From assembly GCF_017305915.1 (NCBI RefSeq), contig NZ_JAFKJN010000030.1, positions 1 through 64,000 of the forward strand: a stretch of 64,000 nt of DNA, in the 5' to 3' direction. Below the pieces are notes generated by a model. The model saw only the letters and a list, made by a program, of their open reading frames with translations. It was not told the DNA's origin and did not search any database. The first letter of the stretch is position 1. Each line of letters starts with the position of its first letter. The position numbers were made by a program, and so were the translations under genes. Source of the DNA: Reyranella sp. (lineage in GTDB: Bacteria > Pseudomonadota > Alphaproteobacteria > Reyranellales > Reyranellaceae). Positions 41,612 to 50,609 of the stretch are shown one piece after another.

Positions 41612-42847
41612 ATGAGTGAGTCAAGGCAACCGCACCTCGTCCGTCGCATGATCGATGGTCGGAGGTTAGTCGGCGCAGCAGCCATCGTAATTGTTGGCCT
41701 GGGTGCATTGTGGTGGCTGGATTTGCCGCCCTTCTCTGCGCCCGCACAGAAGGAAAATCGGAGCCGGCGGGCGGATATCCAGCGGACCAAGGTCGAGGTC
41801 GCCCTGAGCGAGAAGCAGGTTGCAGGCCTGAAGATCGCCGCGGTGGGGCAAGCCCGCTTCGAGCGGACGCGCAGCGCGGTCGGCAACATCGACTTCAACC
41901 AGAACATGCTGGTGCAGGTCTTCACCCCCAATCAAGGGCGGATCATTGCCACCTTCGCCAATGTCGGGGACCGTGTCGAGAAAGGGCAGGTGCTGTTCAC
42001 CGTCGACAGCCCGGACCTCCTGACGGCCACCTCCAACCTGATCCAGGCGGCGGGCGTCCTGGTGCTGCAGAACGCCAATCTCAAGCGCCTGACGGAGACC
42101 TTTCGCGGCGGCGGCGGCGCCCAGAAGGACGTCGATCAGGTCAGGTCCGACCAGCAAACGGCCGAGGGCAACCTGCGGGCGGCACGCAACACGGTCCGCA
42201 TCTTCGGCAAGACCGAGGAGGAGATCGACCAGATCGTCCAGGAACGCAAGGCCGATTCGGTGCTGATCGTGCGCAGCCCGATCTCCGGCATCGTCACGCA
42301 GCGAACAGCGGCGCCGGGATTGCTGGTTCAGCCGGGAAACGCGCCCGCGCCCTTCACCGTCGCCGATACCTCGACGATGTGGATGCTTGCCAACGTGATC
42401 GAGGCGGACGCTCCTTTGCTGCGGGCGGGGCAGGACGTCGAGGTCCGCGTGACGGCCTACGGCGATCGTCAGTTCGCCGGCGTGATCACCGTGGTCGGCG
42501 CCCAAGTCGATCCCGCGACACGGCGCCTGCTGGTGCGGTCGGAGATTCGCGACCCGGACCGTCTGCTCCGGGCCGGCATGTTCGCGACGTTTACGATCCG
42601 CATTGCCGCCCCGCTCCAGGACATAGCCGTTCCCAGCGCAGCGGTCGTCCGCGAGGGCGATGGCAGCATGTCGGTCTGGCTGACGACCGATCGTCGCCGC
42701 TTCGAGAAGCGGTCCGTGCGGACCGGGGTACAGCAGGGCGGCATGACCCAGATCACCGAAGGTCTGCAGCCGGGCGAACTGGTGGTCACGGATGGGGCGA
42801 TCTTCGTCAGCAACAAAGCGTTTGGAGTTGCCGGTGCCAGCGATTGA
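41612..42847 (+). CDS. RND efflux periplasmic adaptor (membrane fusion protein)
   Basis: A 411-residue adaptor with one N-terminal membrane anchor (LVGAAAIVIVGLGALWWLDL). The order is a barrel-sandwich half (VFTPNQGRIIATFANVGDRVEKGQVLFTVDSPDL), a coiled-coil hairpin around residues 140-200, a second lipoyl half (VLIVRSPISGIVTQRTAAPGLLV), a beta-barrel (ADAPLLRAGQDVEVRVTAYGDRQFAGVITVVGAQVD) and a membrane-proximal domain. The pattern is CusB/CzcB-like. It bridges the RND pump and outer-membrane channel encoded next. Confidence 0.9.
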   Translation: MSESRQPHLVRRMIDGRRLVGAAAIVIVGLGALWWLDLPPFSAPAQKENRSRRADIQRTKVEVALSEKQVAGLKIAAVGQARFERTRSAVGNIDFNQNMLVQVFTPNQGRIIATFANVGDRVEKGQVLFTVDSPDLLTATSNLIQAAGVLVLQNANLKRLTETFRGGGGAQKDVDQVRSDQQTAEGNLRAARNTVRIFGKTEEEIDQIVQERKADSVLIVRSPISGIVTQRTAAPGLLVQPGNAPAPFTVADTSTMWMLANVIEADAPLLRAGQDVEVRVTAYGDRQFAGVITVVGAQVDPATRRLLVRSEIRDPDRLLRAGMFATFTIRIAAPLQDIAVPSAAVVREGDGSMSVWLTTDRRRFEKRSVRTGVQQGGMTQITEGLQPGELVVTDGAIFVSNKAFGVAGASD

Positions 42848-42862
42848 GCGTGGGGGTCGGCC

Positions 42863-45800
42863 GTGTTGAAGTCGATCCTGGTCTTCGGCCTTACGCGTCG
42901 GCCGATCGTCGTGCTGTCCGTCCTGGTCTTCCTGGGCGTCGGCGTCTTCGCGTTCACGCGCCTGAACATCGAGGCTTACCCCAATCCCGCTCCCGTGATC
43001 CTCGAGATCACCGCGCAGGCGCCGGGCCTTTCGGCCGAGGAGATGGAGAAGTACTACACGATCCCGATCGAGATCGCGCTCTACCCGACGCCCGGCGTGG
43101 TCAACATCCGCTCGACCTCGTTCTACGGCCTGAGCTTCGTGCGCGTCACCTTCAAGTACGGTATCGACTTCAATACCGCCTACGCCAATGCGTCCGTCTA
43201 CATGCAGCAGGGCGTCAATCTGCCGGGCAACCAGGTGCCGCAGATCCAGCAATCGAGCCTGGTCGGTGAGATCATCCGGTACCAGATCGCCGGGCCGCCC
43301 AATTTCGGGCTGACGAACCTTCGGACCGTGCAGGACTGGGTGGTCGCGCGCCGGCTGCTCACCATTCCGGGCGTCGTGCAGATCAACTCGTGGGGCGGCA
43401 CGACCAAGCAGTTCAACGTCGATGCCGACCTCGCCAAGCTGGAAGCCTACGGCACCTCGATCCCGCAGATCATCACGGCGCTCGGCAACGCCAACATCAA
43501 TGTCGGCGGTCGCGAGATCACGATCGGCCAGCAGTCGGTCAACATCCGGGGCGTGGGCCTGATCGACAGCGGCGGCAGCGAAGACCTCACGCAGGGCCGC
43601 CGCGTCACCGACATCGAGAACGTGGTGCTGTCGCAGAGCAATGGCGTGCCGGTCCTGGTGAAGGACGTCGCCAGGGTGTCGGTGGGCGTCGTGCCACGGC
43701 TGGGCATCGCCGGGCGCGACCACGATCCCGACATCGCGGCGGCGATCGTCGTCATGGGGCGGACCCAGCACACCAACGAGGTGCTGCCCAAGGTCGAGGC
43801 CGAGATCGACCGGATCAATACCGACGGCACGCTGCCGCCCGGCGTCAAGGTCGTGCCCTACTACGATCGCAGCACCCTGGTGAATGTCACCACCAGCACC
43901 GTCATCCACAACCTGGTCTTCGGCTGCCTGCTGGTCTTCCTGATCCAGTGGATATTCCTGGGCGATCTGCGATCGGCGATCATCGTCGGCGCCAACATCC
44001 CGTTCGCGCTGTTCTTCGCCGTGGTGATCATGGTGGCGCGCAACGAGGACGCCAACCTGCTCTCGGTGGGGGCGGTCGACTTCGGCATCATCATCGATTC
44101 GGCGGTCATCCTGGTCGAGAACGTCTTCCGCAATTTCCAGAGCAGCCAGGGCAACCGGCGCCGGCTGCTCTCGCATCTGAGCGAGGGGCTGTGGGGGCCG
44201 GATCCAACGGCATCGACCAGCGGCCACGGCAGCGCGCATCTCTGGAACGAGCGGCTGCGGCTGATCTTCGTCAGCGCGCTTCAGGTCGATCGCGCCGTGT
44301 TCTTTACCGCCCTCATCACGGTGACGGCATTTTTGCCGCTGTTCACGATGAGCGGCGTCGAAGGGCAGATATTCGGTCCGATGGCGCGCACCTACGCCTA
44401 TGCGCTCGCCGGTGCGCTGCTTGCCACCTTCACGGTCACGCCGGTCCTCGCGTCCATCGTCCTGCCGCAGCACGTCGATGAGGTCGAGACGCGGTTCGTT
44501 CGGTTCATCCGCGCCGTCTACACGCCGGTGCTGCGATGGGCCTTGAATCGGGTCGCGGTTCCGATCGCCATCGGCGTCGCCTTCCTGGTTTTGGCGGGCC
44601 TTGCCGGGACGCGCCTGGGCAGCGAGTTCCTGCCGGCACTCGAAGAGGGCAACTTCTGGATCAGGGCGTCGATGCCGCCGACCATCAGCCTGCAGGCCGG
44701 AATCGACGCCTCGAAGAAGATGCGCGACATCCTCCTGCGCCATCCCGAGGTCCTGACCGTCGTCTCCCAGCACGGCCGCCCGGACAACGGCAGCGACGCG
44801 TCACCGTTCTCCAACGTCGAGCTGTTCGCTCCCCTGAAGCCGTTCGACCAGTGGCCGCCCGGCCTCGACAAGGCAAAGCTCACCGACATCCTGCAGAAGG
44901 AATTCGAGGACGAGCTGCCGGGCATCGGCTTCAACTTCTCGCAGTACATCCAGGACAACATCGAGGAGGCGCTGTCGGGCGTTAAGGGCGCCAATTCGAT
45001 CAAGATCGTCGGGCCCAATCTCGAGGTGCTCGAGAGCCTCGCCGAGCGGGTGAGGAATGAGATGGCCCAGATCCAGGGCGTCGCCGATCTCGGTATCTTC
45101 CACATCGTCGGCCAGCCCAATCTCAACATCCGCGTCGATCGCGAGAAGGCGGCGCGTTACGGGCTCAACGCCGGCGACATCAACACGGTCGTGCAGGCCG
45201 CGATGGGCGGCACCAACGCCACGACCGTGCTCGAGGGCGATCGCCAGTTCGGCGTCTCGGTGCGCCTGCAGGGCCCCTACCGCGATACGATCGATGCGAT
45301 TCGCGACGTCAAGGTCACCTATTCCGTGCCGAGCGGCGGCAACGCCTATGTCCCGTTGGGCGAGGTCGCCAACATCTCGGTGGATACCGGCGCCTCGTTC
45401 GTCTACCGCGAGAGCAGCCAGCGCTTCATCCCCATCAAGTTCAGCATCCGCGGCCGCGACCTCGGCAGCACGGTCGCTGAGGCGCAGGACCGCATCGCGC
45501 GGAACATCCAGTTGCCGACCGGCTATCGCATCCTCTGGGCCGGCGAATTCGAGAACCTGCAGAAGGCCAAGCAGCGCCTCGAGATCATCATCCCGATCAC
45601 GCTCATCTTGATCCTCGTCCTGCTGTACGGGTTGTTCAACACGCTGCGCGACAGCCTCGTCGCACTGGCCGGCATTCCCTTCGCGGCGGCCGGCGGCGTG
45701 ATCGCGCTCTATCTGGCCGGCGAGGAGTTCAGTGTTTCGGCCGCCATCGGGTTCATCTCGCTGGCCGGCGTGGCGGTGATGGACGGCATCGTCAACATCA

Positions 45801-46102
45801 CCTATTTCCGCGAGCTGCTGAGCCGCGGGCAGTCGTTCAGCGAGGCCATTTTCAACGGTGCCGAGCAGCGCATGCGGCCGATGCTCATGACGGCACTGTC
45901 CGCGGGCGTCGGCTTGTTTCCGGCGGCGATCTCGCAAGGTATCGGCAGCCAGGTGCAACGGCCGCTGGCGACCGTGGTGGTGGGCGGCATGCTGCTCGGT
46001 CCGATCATGTTGCTTGTGGTCGGCCCCGCGCTGCGCAGCGTCTTCCTCAAGGCGTATACGCGCAGCGCCGATCGCGTCGTTGAAGAGGAGGTGGAGGAAT
46101 GA
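42863..46102 (+). CDS. CusA/CzcA-type RND efflux pump
   Basis: A 1079-residue inner-membrane proton-driven transporter from GTG 42863. The N-terminal segment LTRRPIVVLSVLVFLGVGVFAFTRLNIEAYPNPAP and TM4 motif VDFGIIIDSAVILVENVFRN place it with heavy-metal RND pumps; the usual D-G-A-V is D-S-A-V here. A second half repeats the architecture (LALEEGNFWIRASMPPT-like region, ending LLVVGPALRSVFLKAYTRS). Metal specificity is not readable, and I did not identify a Cus-type methionine relay. It overlaps the channel gene by 4 nt. Confidence 0.92.
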   Translation: MLKSILVFGLTRRPIVVLSVLVFLGVGVFAFTRLNIEAYPNPAPVILEITAQAPGLSAEEMEKYYTIPIEIALYPTPGVVNIRSTSFYGLSFVRVTFKYGIDFNTAYANASVYMQQGVNLPGNQVPQIQQSSLVGEIIRYQIAGPPNFGLTNLRTVQDWVVARRLLTIPGVVQINSWGGTTKQFNVDADLAKLEAYGTSIPQIITALGNANINVGGREITIGQQSVNIRGVGLIDSGGSEDLTQGRRVTDIENVVLSQSNGVPVLVKDVARVSVGVVPRLGIAGRDHDPDIAAAIVVMGRTQHTNEVLPKVEAEIDRINTDGTLPPGVKVVPYYDRSTLVNVTTSTVIHNLVFGCLLVFLIQWIFLGDLRSAIIVGANIPFALFFAVVIMVARNEDANLLSVGAVDFGIIIDSAVILVENVFRNFQSSQGNRRRLLSHLSEGLWGPDPTASTSGHGSAHLWNERLRLIFVSALQVDRAVFFTALITVTAFLPLFTMSGVEGQIFGPMARTYAYALAGALLATFTVTPVLASIVLPQHVDEVETRFVRFIRAVYTPVLRWALNRVAVPIAIGVAFLVLAGLAGTRLGSEFLPALEEGNFWIRASMPPTISLQAGIDASKKMRDILLRHPEVLTVVSQHGRPDNGSDASPFSNVELFAPLKPFDQWPPGLDKAKLTDILQKEFEDELPGIGFNFSQYIQDNIEEALSGVKGANSIKIVGPNLEVLESLAERVRNEMAQIQGVADLGIFHIVGQPNLNIRVDREKAARYGLNAGDINTVVQAAMGGTNATTVLEGDRQFGVSVRLQGPYRDTIDAIRDVKVTYSVPSGGNAYVPLGEVANISVDTGASFVYRESSQRFIPIKFSIRGRDLGSTVAEAQDRIARNIQLPTGYRILWAGEFENLQKAKQRLEIIIPITLILILVLLYGLFNTLRDSLVALAGIPFAAAGGVIALYLAGEEFSVSAAIGFISLAGVAVMDGIVNITYFRELLSRGQSFSEAIFNGAEQRMRPMLMTALSAGVGLFPAAISQGIGSQVQRPLATVVVGGMLLGPIMLLVVGPALRSVFLKAYTRSADRVVEEEVEE

Positions 46103-47751
46103 CTCTCTGTCGCTCCCTCATCGCTAGTACAATGCTCTCGCTTTCGGCCTGCACGGTCGGCCCCGACTTCGTGCGTCCCGACCCGCCGCGGGACAAGACC
46201 TACCTCTCGGGGCCGTCGCCGGACACGACGGCCGCGATCCCGGACGTTCTCGGCGGCGATGCGCAGCGCTTCGTTACCGATCTCGATATTCCGGCCCAGT
46301 GGTGGCAGGTCTATCAGTCACGGCCGCTGAACGACCTGATCCAGCAGGCGCTCGTCGCCAATCCGGATATCCATGCGGCGATGCAGTCCCTGAAGCTGGC
46401 GCAGGAGAATGCGAAGGCGCAGAGGGCGGCGCTCTTTCCGCTCGTGACCGCCACGGGGTCGGGCACCCACAACCAGCAATCGACCGTGTTGTCGCCGACG
46501 CCGGCCAGCGGCAGCTCGGTCTTCGGGCTGTTCACCGGGCTGCTCAACATCACCTACCTGCTGGACATCTGGGGCGGCACCCGTCGTGCCGCCGAATCCC
46601 TCGACGCCACGGCCGAGTCGCAATGCTTCCTTCTCGAAGCCGCCTACTTGACGCTGACCTCGAACGTCGTCGTCGCCGCGGTCACCGAGGCGTCGCTGCG
46701 CGGGCAGATCGCGACGGCCGAACGCACCATTACGATCCAGCGCGAGTCGCTGGCTCTGCTGCAACGGCGATTTGCCATCGGACAGGCCTCCCGCGCCGAC
46801 GTCGCCACGCAGGAGGCGGCTCTCGCCCTTAGCGAGGCGACGCTGCCGCCGCTGCGCAACCAGCTCAGCCAGCAGCGGCATCTCCTGGCGCAGCTCACTG
46901 GTCGGACGACGGCGCATGTGCCGGCCGAGACCTTCGACCTTGCCAGCCTGGCCCTGCCGCAGGAGCTGCCGGCCAACCTGCCGTCGCGAATGGTCGAGCA
47001 GCGGCCCGACATCCGTTCGGCGGAAGCGAACGTGCATGCCACCGGGGCGCAGGTCGGCGTGACGACGGCGGCGCTGCTGCCCCAGTTCACGTTTGGGCTG
47101 ACCTACGGCTCGACGGCGACGTCGTTCGACATGCTGTTCAGCGATGCTCTCGGACCGACGGTGACGGTGGGCGCGAGCTTGGCGCAGACCGTCCTCGATG
47201 GCGGCGCCAGCTTGGCTCGCCGGCGCGCCGCGATCGCGGCCTGGGAGCAGAGCAAGGCGGTGTACCGATCGACGGCCCTGACGGCCTTCCGCAACGTCGC
47301 CGACACGATGCGGACGCTCGAGTCGGATGCGCTCACCTTGCGGGCCGCGGCCAATGCGGAACGGGCGGCGAAGCTCAGCCTCGACATCACGCGGAACCGC
47401 CAGGTGGCCGGTGACGCCGGCATCCTCGAGGTGCTGAACGCCGAGGTGACCTATCAGCAGGCCTCGCTCGCCCTGGTCCAGGCGCGGGCCGCGCGGTTCT
47501 CCGATACCGCCGCGCTGTTCCAGGCGCTGGGCGGCGGATGGTGGAACCGCGACGTCGAGGGCAATCCGACTCCCGCCAGGCGTGCGATCTGCAGGGCGCC
47601 CAAGAATCCGCCCAAGCCACAACCCTGGCCCGACAACAAGCCGCGAGCCGCGCCCGAGCCGGACGTGACGCCGGCCGCCGCGCCCGGCCCCGGCGCCGCG
47701 GCGCCAACCCAACCTTCCAGATCCTCCTGGGGCTCGATCTTCGGACGGTGA
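46099..47751 (+). CDS. TolC/NodT-family outer-membrane efflux lipoprotein
   Basis: A 550-residue outer-membrane channel. The lipobox is in SLSACTVGPDFVRPDPP, the OprM/NodT opening. Two OEP repeats follow (NDLIQQALVANPDIHAAMQSL and EQRPDIRSAEANVHATGAQVGVTTAALLP). An unusual Pro/Ala-rich tail of about 60 residues (from NPTPARRAICRAPK on) extends past the normal end. ATGA overlap with the pump gene. It forms the exit duct of the tripartite system. Confidence 0.9.
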   Translation: MTLCRSLIASTMLSLSACTVGPDFVRPDPPRDKTYLSGPSPDTTAAIPDVLGGDAQRFVTDLDIPAQWWQVYQSRPLNDLIQQALVANPDIHAAMQSLKLAQENAKAQRAALFPLVTATGSGTHNQQSTVLSPTPASGSSVFGLFTGLLNITYLLDIWGGTRRAAESLDATAESQCFLLEAAYLTLTSNVVVAAVTEASLRGQIATAERTITIQRESLALLQRRFAIGQASRADVATQEAALALSEATLPPLRNQLSQQRHLLAQLTGRTTAHVPAETFDLASLALPQELPANLPSRMVEQRPDIRSAEANVHATGAQVGVTTAALLPQFTFGLTYGSTATSFDMLFSDALGPTVTVGASLAQTVLDGGASLARRRAAIAAWEQSKAVYRSTALTAFRNVADTMRTLESDALTLRAAANAERAAKLSLDITRNRQVAGDAGILEVLNAEVTYQQASLALVQARAARFSDTAALFQALGGGWWNRDVEGNPTPARRAICRAPKNPPKPQPWPDNKPRAAPEPDVTPAAAPGPGAAAPTQPSRSSWGSIFGR

Positions 47752-47755
47752 CGCC

Positions 47756-48580
47756 ATGGCATTGATCGGACGTTTGCTATCTCTCGGCAGCTGCCTGGTT
47801 GCGGTCGCATCGGCTTGCCCGGCCGGTGCGCAAAACCAGGGCACCCTGCGCGCCGGCGACCTGCTGTCCACGCAGCTCTATGCGGTTGGCGGCGTCTTCG
47901 CGCCGTTGGCGCGAAGCGGCAGCGTGACCGCAGTCGACATGATGGACGTTCCAGGTGCGACCTCGGGCCGGTCCGGCGGTGCGTCCTCCATCAAGCCTCT
48001 GCTGGGCGCGCGCGTCCATGTGCCGCTCTTTTGGTACATGCGGGACGAGCAACACCTGGGGCTCGGCGTTTTCGTCGAGACGGGCCTGCAATCGGGATTC
48101 GGCAGGGACTCCTTCAACCAGTCGTTCCAGAACACCAGCGCGACCGCCGCCGATTTCGGCTCCCGCGCGATCAGAGAATATTTTCAGATTCCCGTGCTGC
48201 TTGGAGTCACTGTGCCCGTCGGCGATCGTTCGGGCCCTCCGGCCGCCCTGTTCGACATCTACGGCGGCCTGACGCTCGATAGCTGGAGCCAGGTGCTGCA
48301 GGGCGGCGAGGCGAATGCCCCCGGTCAGCAGGGCTTCTATGGCGAGAACCGCCGCTTCAGCGTCGATCCTACCGTGGGGTTGGGCCTGCGCATACCGGTC
48401 GGCAACCTCGGCGACGGCTTACCGCTCCTGTTCGGGCTGAATGCCGAGCTGCAGTTTCGGCCCGGCAGCGTGGTCACGGCGATATCCAACAATTTCGCCG
48501 TGACCTACGTCGGCACGGCCGATCCGCAGGCCAACCTGGCGATCATGGCACGCCTGGGTATTGCCTTCGGCAGCCGCTGA
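47756..48580 (+). CDS. Predicted outer-membrane beta-barrel protein
   Basis: A 274-residue exported protein with a signal peptide (LGSCLVAVASACPAGAQ) and alternating hydrophobic strands (LGARVHVPLFWYMRDEQHLGLGVFVETGLQ, FQIPVLLGVTVPVGD, LFDIYGGLTLDSW, PTVGLGLRIPVGNLG) ending in IMARLGIAFGSR. No named family is recognised. Its position 4 nt after the channel gene suggests it is part of, or accessory to, the efflux operon. Confidence 0.7.
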   Translation: MALIGRLLSLGSCLVAVASACPAGAQNQGTLRAGDLLSTQLYAVGGVFAPLARSGSVTAVDMMDVPGATSGRSGGASSIKPLLGARVHVPLFWYMRDEQHLGLGVFVETGLQSGFGRDSFNQSFQNTSATAADFGSRAIREYFQIPVLLGVTVPVGDRSGPPAALFDIYGGLTLDSWSQVLQGGEANAPGQQGFYGENRRFSVDPTVGLGLRIPVGNLGDGLPLLFGLNAELQFRPGSVVTAISNNFAVTYVGTADPQANLAIMARLGIAFGSR

Positions 48581-48596
48581 CGATGGAGCGCGCAAC

Positions 48597-48914
48597 ATGA
48601 CGACGAAGCGGCTGCTGATGCCAGCGCTGGGGCTGCTGGTCCTCGGCAGCTCCGTTTCGGTTTCGGGCTGCGCCACGACGTGCAGTGCCAGCGCCGACAA
48701 GTTGGCTGCGCTGCGCCGTGGCATGACCTACGACGAGACGGTGCAGGTCATGCGCTGCCCGGGTACGGTCGTGACCGCGCGCGGCCCGAGCACGGCAGAC
48801 TACGCCATCGTCGAATGGAACGGGCCCGACTCGCCCTTCTTCACCCGGACGCGCCTCGATTTTCTGGACGGCAAGCTTTTGTCTTACACGACGGAGAGAC
48901 GCGGCGCCCTCTAG
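48597..48914 (+). CDS. Small lipoprotein, BamE/SmpA-like
   Basis: A 105-residue lipoprotein. The lipobox is VSVSGCATTC, and the domain opens with LAALRRGMTYDETVQVMRCPGTVV, resembling the M-T-x-x-x-V-x-x-x-x-G-x-P motif of SmpA/OmlA/BamE folds, then two beta strands (ADYAIVEWNG, LDFLDGKLLSYTTE). ATG 48597 is chosen. The stop TAG is the first three bases of repeat copy B. It ends the efflux-associated gene string. Confidence 0.68.
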   Translation: MTTKRLLMPALGLLVLGSSVSVSGCATTCSASADKLAALRRGMTYDETVQVMRCPGTVVTARGPSTADYAIVEWNGPDSPFFTRTRLDFLDGKLLSYTTERRGAL

Positions 48915-49034
48915 AGCACATTCCGTCCGGCTGGAATCAGCCGGACGGAATGTGCCTGCCGCAACAGGCATCCCGGTGCGCGCGTTTCCGGTTAGATGGA
49001 GCCGCGCGGCTCCATCTAACCGGAAACCGCTCTA
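48912..49034. repeat. Double-hairpin interspersed repeat, copy B
   Basis: A 123-bp element with TAGAGC/GCTCTA ends, an 18-bp first stem (left arm begins GCACATTCC) and a 22-bp second stem (left arm begins GTTTCCGGTTAG). It differs from copies A and C by paired substitutions that keep both stems intact. It fills the whole space between two convergent genes and supplies both of their TAG stop codons (48912-48914 and 49032-49034). Confidence 0.92.
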
Positions 49035-49163
49035 GCGGCAGAAGCACTGCACGCCGGACTTGGTCTGCAGGCAGTACCGTTTGGTGCCGGCAGGGCATCC
49101 CGCCGCCACCGCTGCCGACGCCACGAGGGCGAGAACCATACAGACAAGAACCGCCAACCTCAT
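49032..49163 (-). CDS. Small secreted Cys-rich peptide
   Basis: A 43-residue frame from ATG 49163 with GAGGAG just upstream. It encodes a signal peptide (MRLAVLVCMVLALVASAAVA) and a mature part of about 23 residues with four cysteines (CPAGTKRYCLQTKSGVQCFCR). The Cys spacing could form two disulfides. The stop codon comes from repeat copy B. No known family. Short length keeps confidence moderate, but signal peptide, ribosome-binding site and tight linkage to the next frame favour a real gene. Confidence 0.5.
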   Translation of the reverse strand: MRLAVLVCMVLALVASAAVAAGCPAGTKRYCLQTKSGVQCFCR

Positions 49164-49173
49164 CCCTGGCTCC

Positions 49174-49377
49174 TCAACTGCGCGATGACAGGTCGACCTT
49201 GGCGTCCTGCAGCGCTCGCTCGAGCACAGGAATCGCCGCCGCGCCGTTCGTCGGGCACTGGACGATCGCGGCGTCGATCCTGGCATCGCGCTGGTGGCCT
49301 CGTTCGATTGCGCCCAGGCGGGCAGGCTTTCGGCCGCCCGGCAGCAACACGGAGAACGTCAAGCAGATACGGTGCAT
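49174..49377 (-). CDS. Small hypothetical protein upstream of the Cys-rich peptide
   Basis: A 67-residue frame from ATG 49377, preceded by TTGGAGGAAG. The N-terminus (HRICLTFSVLLPGG) is hydrophobic but too short to be a clear signal; the rest (ARIDAAIVQCPTNGAAAIPVLERALQDAKV) is probably helical. It ends 10 nt before the Cys-rich peptide gene, suggesting a two-gene unit. Unknown family. Confidence 0.4.
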   Translation of the reverse strand: MHRICLTFSVLLPGGRKPARLGAIERGHQRDARIDAAIVQCPTNGAAAIPVLERALQDAKVDLSSRS

Positions 49378-49772
49378 GGCTTCCTCCAAGATCTCCCCGG
49401 TCCATGTTCTGGCACCGGAAAAAGGCCGTGTGAGGGAATTTTCTTTGCCTGAACCTTACGCGACCTCTGCTCCCGAAGTGCAAAACATCAATCTGCTGCC
49501 CGTCAACGAGGTAGGGGTGGCAGGCCGAAGACACCGCCGACTGTATAGTCCGACGCCAGCCGGTACAGGACTCGGTCGTGACGGCGTAGCGGTCCGGGTT
49601 GGGGTCCCGATGATTCAGGACAGCGCGCCGCAGCCAGTTTCCAAGCACTTCGCGCAAGAGATACGGCTGACCTCGCAAACGGCCATTTCCGGGCCACGCT
49701 CGGCGTCGTTGCCCCGTTAGAGCGCTTTGCCTTCGCCTAATCCTCAATTGCGCTCAGGCTTGAACCAACCGC
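49378..49772. other. Intergenic region, no gene recognised
   Basis: About 395 bp with no convincing coding frame on either strand. It should contain the promoter of the small minus-strand pair. A lone TAGAGC occurs near 49719, but the rest of the double-hairpin repeat is absent. Confidence 0.45.
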
Positions 49773-50063
49773 TCAATCCTTCCTGACTGTCAGCTCCAAG
49801 GACACTCGGTAGCGCGGAGGCATCATGTCCGAATGCTGTGCCGACCGTTCCACGGCAACCGGCGGCGAAGCAAACGTGACGACGACATTACCGTAGGTGA
49901 ACGACGTTTCTAAGCGGGCCAATGCCTGGAGGCGCAGCCAGCTCGAGCGGTCCGCCTCGAGCCGCCCCTTCAACGTGGTCGACGTGGCGTCGTTCGGTAT
50001 CGAGTCCAGGGCATCGATCATCCACGCCAAATCCGGCGGCCATCGTGGTATTTCTCTCGCCAT
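49773..50063 (-). CDS. Hypothetical protein
   Basis: A 96-residue frame from ATG 50063, with GGAG a little far upstream. The sequence has normal composition (PPDLAWMIDALDSIPNDATS, LRLQALARLETSFTYGNVVV, MPPRYRVSLELTVRKD), no signal peptide and no membrane segment. No family recognised. It is flanked by repeats and may be an accessory gene. Confidence 0.42.
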   Translation of the reverse strand: MAREIPRWPPDLAWMIDALDSIPNDATSTTLKGRLEADRSSWLRLQALARLETSFTYGNVVVTFASPPVAVERSAQHSDMMPPRYRVSLELTVRKD

Positions 50064-50263
50064 ATCCCATCGTCTCCACCGACCCGCCGAAGATCGCACT
50101 GCTTGTACGAGGGATGAGTTGCCTTCCCATGCCGTATCTATGTCTTATGGCCGCCGTTTTCACATAGGAATCGCATAGGAATTTGGCTTTTCGGTAGGCC
50201 AAGAGCCTGATTTGAAAGGATTTTGTAAGGAAGAGAATGCGGCAACCGATAGAACGGAACCGT

Positions 50264-50389
50264 TAGAGCACATTCCGTTCGGCTGGAATCAGCCGAACGG
50301 AATGTGCCCGCTGAAACCAGCAACGCCCGGGCGCGCATTTCCGAGCAGATGGAACCGCGAGCGGTTCCATCTGCTCGGAAATCGCTCTA
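50264..50389. repeat. Double-hairpin interspersed repeat, copy C
   Basis: A 126-bp element with the same TAGAGC/GCTCTA ends and two stems as copies A and B. The left arm of stem 1 begins GCACATTCC and that of stem 2 ATTTCCGAGC. It lies between a minus-strand hypothetical gene and an IS256 remnant rather than at an obvious gene end. Confidence 0.92.
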
Positions 50390-50609
50390 GCCCGGATATC
50401 TCACCGAATTTCGGAGGCCAGTCGATTTGGCATCGAGCGGCCGATGAGACGGTTGGTTTGCACTGCCCGGTGGCTTTTGAGGCCGCCGCGGACGAGCGGG
50501 ATGGCGCGGCGGTCGGCAGTGACGCAGCGGTCGGAGCGGCCGGCGGTTCGATCGTCGCTGTCGGCCGTTCGGTGTCTGGTTCGTGTCAGGCTCTCGCGGT
50601 GAGTGCGGG

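Noticed and set aside
41666..44773. A 1035-codon open frame antisense to the adaptor and RND pump genes
   Set aside because: Composition is typical of antisense frames (rich in D, R, G, H), with no family resemblance; the sense strand carries well-conserved proteins.
50401..50609. Continuation of the IS256 transposase frame after GEKSAA
   Set aside because: The frame stays open, but the sequence no longer resembles IS256 transposases in any frame, so it was left out of the element.
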